This document shows, piece after piece, positions 1 to 11,535 of a DNA stretch of 64,000 bases. This DNA comes from Whitmania pigra (taxonomy: Eukaryota; Annelida; Clitellata; Hirudinida; Haemopidae). Every line of letters begins with the position of its first letter. Within the stretch, counting starts at the first letter, position 1. Both the position numbers and the translations under genes were made by a program. The stretch spans positions 110,001-174,000 of the forward strand of contig JAJTWR010000266.1 in NCBI GenBank assembly GCA_021613335.1, read 5' to 3'. The notes under the pieces are model-generated. The model searched no databases, was not told the origin of the DNA, and was given only the letters and a program-made list of their open reading frames with translations.

Positions 1-5
1 TTCAG

Positions 6-3000
6 AAATCTTTTATTTCTTGGATTTCTAAAAAGTCCATGGTTTCGGTAAATACCCCTGATAAGGATAAACAAACTCAAGATCGTTCCCAAACGGAACT
101 CAACTCGAAGTTATTCCCGGATGGCAAACCTATGCGGGATTCGGCTTTGAATACAATTCTAGATCCTGAGGTAAAATCAAAACCCAAGCAGGACATAAAG
201 CGCTGGTCGTCGTTAAAACTAGACACCTTTCAGAGGTCAAAGATCAACAAAAACGTTAGCGGTAATTTAAATAGGAACGCCAAACCCAACCTAGACGCAG
301 ATCCAGTTCTAGGTCCTAAAGATATCGACAACTCAGAGCGAATGATATCGGACAGTGACACGGTGGTCGGTGAAGTATCCGTAATCAATGTACCTATCGA
401 CAAAGCTATGTCGAGAGGAAGGTTTGGCGGTGTTTTGGCGAAGTTATTTAGGCGAGCTGGTGACACTTCGAACGTCGGTAAATCGTATCAGCGCAGCAGG
501 ACTCCAACATTCGATGACCTGCAATTGGAAGAATCTCGAAAGAGCAAAAAAAGGGCGAAGGTCCAGTTTTGGAATGCTAACGAAATCGTTACTTTGGACA
601 CCACACAGGAGTTGCAAAGTTCTTTCGAATTGGAAAACGAGGAAATAGTGGCTTTCGATAAGCTGAAAAAAAGCAAAACTTTCCATCACATGCCTTTGAA
701 AGTTTTATTCCAGAGGAACAAAAACAAGAAGAGTGGGTTTCAGATTTGTTTTTTATTGTGATTGTATGTTTAAATAATTAACCTGTAATTAAGTGTAACT
801 GGTAATCTTATTGTTGCCATTAACTTTTTTTATTGTTTATGTCATTGTCGATGCTTTTCGTCCACTGTCACTATCTTTGACAGAAGGCATAAAATTCTGT
901 CACGTTGATGAACTACAATCGGATATAAGGATAAATCCACAATAATTCATTGTAGATCTCAAAAACTGGATCATGTAGAAATTTTAGTATACCGTGTTAC
1001 TATGTATTTGTTATTATTTCTGTAGTAGCATTAATGAAGATGCTAATAATCATAGTAAGAACATGAATAAAATCGAATTACAACTGTTCTACTTGATCTC
1101 GAAGGTCCAAACATCGAACAGGGCTTGTACGAGGATCCTTACGACACTTATTACGGAGTTTGGGGCTGGTACACGGCTTGGTTCCTCACCATTGCAATGA
1201 GCATCTTGTTCACCATCATCGTCTCTTTCTATACAATCATTGTTAGATTTGTACATTGAAAGCAGTGACTTATTCTCACCAGTCATATTTGTATTAAAAA
1301 CTAGTAAAAATTAGACTTTAGTCATAAAGAAAATGTTTTAAAATGGAATATTGATAAGATCTATAATTTTAAGTGCCAAGAACAAAGTTTAGTGAGAATC
1401 CCATTTTTATTCAGTTGCCATGGCCATCCTACAAGAGATGGGTTATTGCTTCGACGACTTCCTTTCTGCTCTTCCTATTCGTCAAGGATCCTGCGACGGT
1501 GGTCTTTTTAGCATTCGTCTATTCGTCCATATTTAAGGAGAGAATGATATGCGGCATCACGCACGTCGATGACATAAAAGCAGAAACTCTGAGCAGTTGG
1601 TTTTTGTTAAAAGTTGCAATTTATAATTTATAATTTATATTTTATAATTTATATTTTAAACATAATAACGTTAATTTTTTGTTGGAACAATAATTTGTAA
1701 AGCTATTTGCTATATCTTTTACTGATTTCATTGAAGTCAATAAACTCACTCGAGGTGATTGGTTTGACTATTATTACCATTTTCATGGCATGTTAGAGAT
1801 TAGGACAATAACAAGGAAGGAACATGACATCATAAAGGTGAGAAGACTACATGAATTCTACAAACCAAACAAGTGGAGCGAGATCTACCAACAGAAGCTC
1901 ATTAAAAGGCTTGAATGGGACGGTATTTATTTTGTATTTTATCGTTCAGCCATTAAATGAAGCACAATATTTCTACATGTGCTCATCTACAATTTACATT
2001 GCAATCTTGAATAGTCTTTAGTTTATTATATGTGCGAGACGTGGTTAGTTCTAGAGTCCATTCTGTGCATTCTGATCTTTCTCTTACATTTCGCGTACTT
2101 AATCCTTGGTAACTTTGTTTGGTGAGCACTATTCACAATATTTGTAGAATTAAAATTGTCTAAACCTCTGAGTTACAGATCTATTAAGATATATCAGCAT
2201 TTATTATAATTATTGTGACTTGACTTAAAGGTTATTTAACAATAAAAGGTGGTCTGAGGCACTTCATCTACGAGACGGTCTTCTATGTAGCATTTGTTTG
2301 CGTCTTCCTCACTCTGTCGCTCCTGCTACTCAATCCTCAACTACTCTACAGCAACTTGCACTTCGAGAAACTTTTGAGCAGAAACAGCGATGTAGGTTTA
2401 CTGAATATCAATTTAATAAAGTTCAACACAGTGTACATTAAGACCAATAAAAGTGTTCATAAGTCGACTCAATCAGCTATTTTTAAGCAAGTAAATCTAA
2501 AGGTAATTATTATTATTTAATGAAACAAATGTTAGGTTTAAGAAATCTAGTTGTGATCCTGTTTTGAAGCGATTTAATAGACTAAACTCATTATCAAGTT
2601 AATTTGAATTTATTAAGAAATATTTACAAGATATTTAGTTGGTGTGTGTAACTATGTTATTACAAAGAATAATAATAACATTAAATAAATGCCGATATAT
2701 TATGACAATGCATATATTATTTTTTTAATAGATGAATTTGAGGGAAGGATACTGGATATGGATGAGGGAGTCCCTCATTCCACATACCTATATGACCGGT
2801 ACTGACGTACCCACCTTGGAAAGTTTGTACGATACGAATACCGACCCTGTCGTCATCAGACCTCCCTGTCTTCATACCGTAAAGCAGGACCTGGGTAATA
2901 ATGAAGATGAATGTAATGGCGTATAAGTCATGGTGTCTAATGGGTTCATAGTGGCGATAGTGTTTAATGATGTCGACCAGCGCTGCCGTCAGAAAGGTAA

Positions 3001-5043
3001 TGGAAAAGCAAAAAAAAAAACCGACCTTTGCCTCGGCGACCATGGCGATGATGACGATTTTATGTTTTAGATTGACTACATTATACATAGTATACATTAT
3101 ACATGCAATTAATATCTTGTTATCGTTGACCACTAACGCAGAACTGTGGGACTTCTTCCTCGACCATTTCGGCCTCTTCGACAGTAGCACCGTGTGTTTC
3201 ACCAGCCACAGGGAACACAGCCTTCAAACCATCAACCAGCTGATGAACTTTCACTACCTCAACTCAAAGTACCAAGGCATCGGTTGTTCCATGTTCCTCT
3301 ATTGCTTGTCCAACGACTTTCTCGTCAACATATTTTCCAGTCTTAGACTTCCGGACGGAGGCGGAGTAGTCTTTGCCTTCAAGGTGCCGAATCACGGATT
3401 TATAACTATATATATTTCTGCTATCAATGACAATTACTAGTAAGACCAACTTTAATTTATTCCGGCTTTCTCTGGATTGTGGTTGATTGCAGGTGACTAG
3501 CGTCCAGTTGTATCTGACTGAATCGTCTGATTTCGCTCTGATATCCATCGTTTTCCTGCTCAGCGCCATACTCAGCATGCTTCACATCTTCCATAAGATG
3601 GCGCTGCTAGGCTTCGGCAATTATTTCTGTAACTTGTGGAACAACGTGCTCCTCATGATGATAATGGCATGTCTAGGGATGGCCATTACGTGGTGGGTGT
3701 TCATCCAGCAATGGTTCGAGTCGAGGAAAAGAATTGTCAGCAATGAGGATTTTCAATTTCATGAGTTTTATCAGATGAACCAGGTCTGTTTACGTCAGAT
3801 TTTCAATTCGATCACCAACACATTACTCATTATGAAGTAAAAACATTTGATTTCGTTTTGGCCGTTAGTTCATCTTTTATCCATCCGTCTAATTTTTTGC
3901 ACTAGTACATGCACTTATTTTCTTGTCAAAAGTTAATATATTTTTTAGTTGCTTTCTTTTCCATCGACAATCCTGCTGATTCTGTACAGCTGGAGACTAA
4001 TTTATACCATCTGCATCTTAGAACACTTCAGTCGATTTTTCAGCATCGTCGGTCAAAGCATTCTCACCTTCATCATCTTGTCCTTCTATTTACTCATCGC
4101 TCTTGGCACTATAAAGGCCATAGGAATAATCAGGCCGTGAGTTTAACTTCGTGAATATTACAATATTTAAATTTAACTTCATGAATATTAAACCACCAGT
4201 AATGAAGGTTACTTTTGGGGCTTAGCGTTACAAATGTTATTTTCTACGTTACGATGATTTTTATTTTTATCATTATTATCTTATCACACACTCGGTTAAA
4301 CTGAGTTAGTTTAACATTATGTGTTTTTCCTTTAGTTCTAGCAGATCCACCCTTAGTTTTGCTGCTCAGATCGTCATCCAATTTGCAGGGGACAGGATGA
4401 TAGTACAGGGTCCCAACCCCGTTATTATGCACCTCGTCATGTTTCTTTACCTGATTCTATGGTTCAAGTTGAACTTCCTCAAGTGCTATTGTTTGTGCGT
4501 AGTGTTCAGGAATTACAAGGAGGTTATTTGATGAACGTTTTTTCAGGAGCTTATATTACTTTTAGATTTATGGATAATGCTTACCGCCGTTTTCAGCAAG
4601 TGATTCACCATGTAATACAGTAAATAAGTTATTAATTAAAAGCTTTATCACAGGAATAGTAATTTGTAATATTATGCCTTGTCGAAGTTGCCAATAATAA
4701 AAACAAGGCCACAAATTGCCATGGCTGTTGCCGTTATTAACAGATCCGCTAACAATGGCATTGTGATATTACCATTATTATTAACACTAATAGGGCTTCA
4801 TCAGTTATTACTATTGCCTTTGCCACTAACTACCATCAGATAAAGCATTTACCTCCGGACATATCATCGCGCAAGCGGTACACAATTTACATGCTGAACT
4901 GGATGACCAAATTCCACAAGGAGAGACACGATGTCAGGAAGGAATTCATCCTTACTGAGACTCGGAAAGTCCTCAAACAGAAGCAGATACAGAAGAGGAC
5001 CAAAGCCTCATCGCTTTTCATTCGAAAAAAGGATTATTGGTGA
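6..5043 (+). CDS. Polycystin-1-like membrane protein, 3' part (5' end outside window)
   Basis: C-terminal half of a polycystin-1-family (PKD1/PKD1L/PKDREJ-type) protein. The family forms large ciliary or surface receptors related to TRPP channels. Eleven exons keep phase: 6-732, 1105-1250, 1415-1595, 1797-1922, 2249-2502, 2732-2894, 3142-3383, 3493-3783, 3949-4136, 4336-4522 and 4840-5043, giving about 902 residues. The first exon is a polar cytoplasmic loop. Then come a membrane pair (GVWGWYTAW, then PWPSYKRW before a hydrophobic run), the KVRRLHEF linker, another membrane helix (ETVFYVAFVCVFLTLSLLL), an extracellular TOP-like region starting YWIWMRESLIP, and five more helices. FGNYFCNLWN matches the family's YFSNFWN motif. 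The short basic tail ends RKKDYW; no coiled coil is evident. AATAAA lies at 5078. The exon order parallels that of the larger paralogue at 38.1-59.1 kb. The family call is confident; the subfamily is not. Confidence 0.85.
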
Positions 5044-6187
5044 TTTTCATGACTAACAGCACTTTGTGGATTTTTAAAATAAAAGTAGTTGAAAAATTAC
5101 ATAAAACATAGATGAATTATTTTCATTCGTGGGAATGCTTGATTATTTTCTCTGGCAAAGTTTTGGATACGTATATTTCATAATTTTAATTGACAGTTGA
5201 AATCTCAAGGGCGATGGGATATCTTATAAAATTACCAATTGTTGATTGACACAATTAATTTGATTTGTAGTTAACATATGTTAAAATTGCTAATGGTGTG
5301 GCTGGGGAGTCAGATGTGAGATAATCGATTGGGGACCGCCTCAAATCCACTACATTTTGTTTCCGATAAATTTACGTCTAAAGTGCAAGATTAATTTTCT
5401 CACTTTTATATTTGTTCATTTTTCATATAATGTAAAATGTTGGTTATTAATAATTGTTGCTAAAAATGGAAGGTTTTTTTTTTATCAACTTTTAGAAAAT
5501 GAAGTCCGCGTTCACATTTGTTTGTACTTGTTAGTTGCTTTTTTAAAATAATTGAAGAATATCAATTTGTAAGAATATTATTAAAACATGTTTAAATTAT
5601 TGTCCGCTTTATGATCGTGGTTTGATTTTGTTATTGATTTAATTAACTAATGGTATATTGATCGTTGCTGTTGTTTATCGAGTTGTGCTTGAGACATAAT
5701 GATTGTTTGCGATGAGCGGAACTTTTGTTGCTTGCTGTATGCAATGAACTAATAAACATATTACAAGAAATTGACAAATTTGAGATTGATCATTGATTCA
5801 TATTCCCTAAAATCCGTTAATAAAGCCCCACTTTTATCGAAATAGTGATTAAGGTTGGATTTTTGCATTTGATAAAATATTCCTTTTATGAAAAACTTTT
5901 TCCATACCTTTTGTTAGGTGACACGTTTAAGCCTTAAACCGTTTTTAAAATGAATAATTAGAAACACACTCACCTTTCTAACCTAATGCATTGAGGTACA
6001 TGTTGTATCAAAAAATGTATGGATGACTCCAGCTCAATGTATTACACCTTATAATTTGTTTGAAAGAGCATTTTGAGCTGTGTATTCATTTTGTTAAGAC
6101 CCCTGCCAATAAAAGGCTATCTTTTTTTGTTTTATTAACATTTATTTCCATCTGATTCTCTAATCTTCTGTTTGTAGATTTTTCAGA
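5044..6187. other. Intergenic spacer, AT-rich
   Basis: Contains the 3' UTR of the upstream gene and presumably the promoter and 5' UTR of the next. The next gene's first coding exon sits directly behind a pyrimidine-rich TTTTTCAG at 6180-6187, so a 5' untranslated exon may lie in this stretch. I see no other gene or repeat. Confidence 0.5.
5078..5083 (+). terminator. Polyadenylation signal AATAAA of the first polycystin-like gene
   Basis: Canonical hexamer 35 bases after the TGA stop; suggests a very short 3' UTR. Inferred from position only. Confidence 0.5.
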
Positions 6188-9100
6188 ATGCTCTATCCTC
6201 AAGATTATGATAATTTTGAATCGGATAGTCAGTCGGATAATGAATTCAGAGGAAGAAAACCGGATGAAACATTCCGTTCACTCAGACTAAGTATGAGAGA
6301 CAGAAGCATTAATGGTTCTCAGTTCATATTCCCACCAGAAGAAGTCTCAAACTTGGAGTTGGACTCTAGTCATGAGAGAAATGATGAATCAGAATGTTCA
6401 AGTCTGAGGTCCGAATCAGAAAATAAACTTCAAAGCTCGTTTTGTTCCCAATCATCAGTTGGATCAATTGGTCAACTTGTGAAAAAACTGGAGACAACTT
6501 CAAATTTGAGGAACACAAGCAAAAAAAAAAGCAGACCCAGTGATTCAAAAGATATTGAAAAAAACCACCTTGCCCTCTTAGAATCTTCCATTGACATCGA
6601 AGAATGCTTACGAAATTCAATGGCTTCTTCAATTTCTACCGTATTCGAAGGACAAGCCGATAGAAAGAGACTGCCTGTCTGGGAGTCGACGCCGATTGAC
6701 ATTTGTAAGTCGGACTTTTATCAGCGAAATCGAGTTTCACGTCTTGCTCGGTCGATCGGTTCAAGTACGCAAGGTCCCAGAATTGCGTCAAAAGGCAGTG
6801 GCGATGATGATGCCAAAAGCGTCGAGTTGAACGGCAGCTCTAACAAAGTTCCAAACATTAATCTTCTAATGCAGCAGTTGCAAGAGTTGTTGGCTGTGAA
6901 TGACAATCCTCTGCTTTTACCTCTTATAATTCAACTACTAAATGGTCAGTTTGTGAATGCTTCATCTGACAATCAGCTGCAGAAACTTGCCGGTCAGATG
7001 AAATTGTTGAACGGTCGGAAGGCACCCTCGACCGATCGATCGGAACCCGAACACTCGAGTTCGTCAGAATCATCTTCATCTCGTTTTTGCCTTCCTAATC
7101 CGTCGAGGAGATCTCGGACATCTGTCGACCCGAAAGAGTCGAAACCTCTCCGCGAAGGGATTAAAAACCAAATAAATATAAAGAGAGGAATGGTGCTAGA
7201 AGGTGATACTGAGAAGGATGAATTCGAAAAAAAGTTTTGCTCTGCTGATACTTTTGTGGGGGAAGTTCAGAATTTTGGGAAATTTTATAACGCAATGGAC
7301 TCGGAGGTAAAACCTATCGAGGAGAAATTTAGGTCCGACCAAAATATGGAAATAAAAAAAGGGGCATCTCCCCGGTCCCTAACGCCTTCTTCGTCTTCTC
7401 GTGCTACTTCGTCGCTACCCACTTCGATGGCTTCGCCTTCGTCGATCCGGCACTTGTCGACGTCTTCCAAAAGGACGTCTCGACCAAAACCGTCTTCGAG
7501 GTCTGGCTCGTCGTCGCTGTCCTCGTCTTCTCCGCCCAAGTTGACTCAAAGCTTAAATGCTTTGTACGTCAAAAATAAATCATTCAAACAGCAACTGTCG
7601 GACGTCTTTAAGTTTTTGATAAATTTGGACGTCAGAGGAAAGACTGAAGAGGTCGATTGCCACGGAGACGACATGACTATAACTTTGAATGGTGACGAGG
7701 AAGATGCATCAGAGGATGTAAATAACGATGAGATTAACTGGTTGTTGAAATCGGTTTCACAGACCAACGCCGGTCAAGTGGTTGCTCATCAAACCTTGGA
7801 TGGACTCAGGGTTCCTTTTGTGTGAGTGATTTGAATTTTTTGATTCTGAATCTGTAGATTTGGAGTTCAGAGGAAATATTATTGGCCATTACATGTTGTA
7901 TGATAACCATTCAATGTAAAGAATCTTTCAGAAAGACAAATGTATTTGTTAAGTATTTTAGAATCAACTTTATCGGAAAACAGAACTTTTCTTTATTTTG
8001 AAAACAAATGAAATAAACCATGCAAAGGCCGATGACTGAAACATATTACAAGAAAATTCATCAGCAACTCAAACACTTTATAACTCTAACTCCGAACAAC
8101 ATTATTGATTCTGGCATTTTAAGAACTATTTTTGTGTTAATAATTGAATGTAACCAGTATAATTAAGGTAATGGTTTTGGTCATAGGATCCAGACTAATA
8201 GTGTCATGAAGGATTTGCACCCAGTAACCAAAAAAGAAAAACTCCAAACTGTAAAGTCTTGTGTTGGTGAGTTGTATTTTCATAATCAATCACCAGCCAT
8301 ATGTTGTAAGACTAAAATCAATAATATTAGTTATATAATAAAGACTAAAATCAAGAATAATAATTAAGTAATAAAGACTTAAATTAATAATTATGGTGGT
8401 CTTTCAGATGATGATCTCTTGTCCGTCTCGGCCTATATCGTTCCGTCAGAATCTTGCGGGGTTTCTAAGATGCATGAGGTTAGTGATCACATGACACGAG
8501 GAGTGTGGTGATGTCAGTGGAGTGATGATAATTTTAAATTTAATTTTTTTAAAGAGTTAAAGTACAATTTAATGTCAAAGAATGTGTTTACACAGGAGAA
8601 AAGTGAGCCAACAACTTACTCTGAAATTGAGAACCCAGTAAACTCTTCAACAGCCAGTAGTGATTATTGCAGTATAATTCAATCACTCTGTGAAGAGGAC
8701 CACAAAACTACTTCAGGGTAATAATTTAATTTTGTTATCATTGTAGAGTTAGCAATGATGATAAAATAGAAGTATCGGAGACTGAAGATATGACAGGGCA
8801 GTTACAACTTATTGATGATTATCAGGGTTTATAGCAAAAGGTCAAAGGATACTAGAGCATTCATTGTCCAAACGAGAGATGAATGTGTTCAAGCTGGTTC
8901 TGGGGATCTTCAAGGGCGTGAAGAACAAATGTTCTCTTCTCCCAGGCATATCAGAAAATCTTTTGAATCCCCGTCTATTCATCTCAAAAAGAAACTCGGG
9001 CCTTCGGGACAATGTAAGAAACCTTTGAATAGGCTTTTCCATCACGATGAACGGGCTTGTGGTGCCTTCACTCCTGAAGAACTGTCTCTTGAATGTCCTC

Positions 9101-10037
9101 TCACTCCATCATCATCGGGCGAATCGTCGCTGTCCACGGTGCCAAAAAAAATTGATTCAAATGGAAATGTTATCACGTCAGGTGGGAAGGGTTTGGTATC
9201 TTTGGTGTAATTCACAATGGATTCAATCTCTTCTAATTGCAGCTCCTAATCAATGGACTATCGTGTTTGAAGATGCCAAATTCAAGGGTAATTTTCTCAA
9301 TGTAAGATTAAAATAATTGTGATTACTTGGTATTGCCAATGCAGTTGCTTTCGTAAAAATGTAATATTTTATATATTATTATTTGGAAATTTCAAAGGAT
9401 CTTCAAATGAGGAAGCACAAACTCAGAGAATCACTTGAAGGTCATCAAAAACTTAGGACCCCCAAGAATTGTGCAACCTTGAGCCTCGGGAAGTCGAAAG
9501 TTCTTGGAAATGCGGCCGATCGTCAGAATTTTGATAAGAAAGCTGTCGCTACCAAAGGTTTAGTAAATACTCCAAAAGTCATCCAAGGAGTAAAGCAAGC
9601 CCAGTTATCCAATGGTCTTAAAGGTATATTTGCAATGCTGAATGTTATGATTGGCTATATTGATAGGTTTCGTTTGTCACTAGTACGATAGACATAGTAA
9701 TATAGGTTGTTATGTAATTTGTTTGTAATATAAGTTATTTTAAAACAGTCAGATCAAGCACTCTTGAATCTTCCAAAGGTAGAACAGTTGTCAAACAGCA
9801 AAATGGCAAGATACAGAGGAAGGTTTGTTCATGTTACAATGTTTTGGCCCATTCTAATCCCATTGTTAATTCAATTACTAACTCAATGCAATATGAAATT
9901 ATTTAGCACAGATAAATATGAAATTCGTAGACACTCTCTAGCTCATAATTTAAACATGAATTTTCTTGATGTTTAAATATAATTTTAATGGCGCATCTCA
10001 ACATTTCTTCCACTAGGTATCTACGCCAACAATTTGA
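6188..10037 (+). CDS. Unrecognised Ser-rich, mostly disordered 880-residue protein
   Basis: Nine exons keep phase throughout: 6188-7821, 8187-8266, 8408-8478, 8596-8717, 8826-9181, 9243-9301, 9398-9623, 9749-9822 and 10017-10037 (TGA), 880 residues. The first exon supplies 545 residues of acidic and Ser/Arg-rich, low-complexity sequence. One likely ordered helix near residues 224-255 has LLMQQLQELLA followed by a leucine-rich run. Another patch near 455-480 has LTQSLNALYVKNKSFKQQLS. The C-terminal third has more conserved-looking patches: FTPEELSLECPLTP, APNQWTIVFEDAKFKGNFLN and RKHKLRESLEGHQKLRTPK, then a basic tail ending VSTPTI. The mix of disorder, SP/TP sites and short conserved segments recalls centrosomal or cell-cycle scaffolds, but I cannot name a family. 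It has no signal peptide or membrane segment. ATG 6188 is the first methionine of the long frame and lies one base inside the exon after the acceptor. Confidence 0.75.
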
Positions 10038-11535
10038 ACAGAATTTTTAATGAAATCACCCCGAAATTACTGGGAATTGTTTTTAAAAAAAAATTATGAG
10101 AAGCCCTCGGACGGAGACGTATCGATTGTTCATCATTTGAAGTCGAAGAATCCAACGCTCGTCTAGCCTCTTAGCCAAACTTACTGGATAATTACGTTCA
10201 GTGAATTTAACGTTTCACCCAACTTTATTGTTTAAGCTTCTTTCATTTTCTGTCTGTTAGCAAATTGATCCTAAATACATCAATTTTCCAATATTGACTT
10301 AACAATGTCTCCTGACTTTGAGGTTTTTGATTCATCAACTTGAATATCTAATTTATTTTTAATTATTACATTGCCGGGCACGGTTATCTCAATTTGAATA
10401 TTCTTTGGATAAGCAATGATCAGTATTTGTTGACGTTTAGTTTTTGTAAGATTTGTAAATTGATTTTATTGTGATTTCAGTCATTTATTAAAATTGTAAT
10501 AATTGTCAGAGTTCAAAATGACATATCAATGTTAAATAAGCTAAAGTGAAGTCATTAGTGCTGCCACATCATTGGCTCTTGATATCAATTGGTCTGCTTA
10601 TTAAAAGAACTGTTTCTAATCTCCTTAAATCTTATAATTAAAACTTATAATAGGTTAATTGATCGATTTAACAGACTGACATGCTTTCATATCAGCCTCA
10701 GCTTGATTGGTATTTTGATTGGAGGTTTCCGTTTAAAACGTGCAAATTGACCTAAATAAAGATTGGAAGCGGGAAAATAGTCGAGCATGAAAAATAAAAC
10801 CGCGGAATCGATTCCGTTGAAGAGGATGCCGAGGTTGTTCAAGAGAGCAAAGTAACACCGTTTATAACATTTTGAAGCAATTTAAAACTAACTTGTTGAC
10901 GTCCGGCATTATTGATTAGTAACAGGTATACGCGTAGAGCAAATTACCTGAAATATATATCTGATATTGGAATGATGCCTCGGAAAGACTAGTATCACCA
11001 CCTGCTTTTGCACTAATTATCATAAAGTCGCACCTTTTCAAGCATTTTAAAGCAAAAGCATGCTAAAAATAATTTGTAATTTATTTTTAATAATGCTTTA
11101 ATTTTTTGATGTGTGATATCGCCGATATAGTATTTTCAATATGTAATAAACACGTTTTTCTAAAATTGCGCATCGCTTCAGGTGTGGAAAGACACCTACC
11201 TGAAGGTATCTCGTTTGTTTACATTTTCTCTTCTAAAGTGAGGACGTGCTTCTCAGTTATCGGATTTCACAAACAGGGTAATAAAGAAGAAAAAATAAGA
11301 TCTTCACTAGCATAATTAAATATTTACATCAATTGAATATGCGGATAGACAATTGAGTATTGAAAGAATTGGAACAATGAAAGATAGTAATTGTTCAGCA
11401 TCGAATATCAAACTTAACTTATTTAGTATATTAGAGATTTTGTGAAATAGAGGCTTGCTTCAAGAAAGTTGCAGAATTATTTATTTATTAATTCGTCAGG
11501 TGGCAAAGTAAAATTAAGATTTTTATATTTCCTAG
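10038..11535. other. Intergenic spacer upstream of alpha-catenin
   Basis: No coding exon recognised. The alpha-catenin ATG at 11536 directly follows a splice acceptor (TAG at 11533-11535), so at least one 5' untranslated exon of that gene probably lies here. I could not locate it from sequence alone. Confidence 0.5.

Noticed and set aside
2717..3578. Long minus-strand open frames with protein-like composition opposite the first polycystin
   Set aside because: Plus-strand exons 2732-2894, 3142-3383 and 3493-3783 join in phase and match the polycystin TOP-like and membrane pattern; the minus frames are shadows.
7285..7539. Acidic minus-strand frame opposite the 880-residue gene
   Set aside because: Mirror of the Ser/Thr-rich plus-strand coding exon; no start or splice context.
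8744..8825. Possible extra exon of the 880-residue gene (open, ends GQLQLIDDYQ)
   Set aside because: It runs straight into the next exon with no room for an intron, and skipping it keeps phase from 8717 to 8826.
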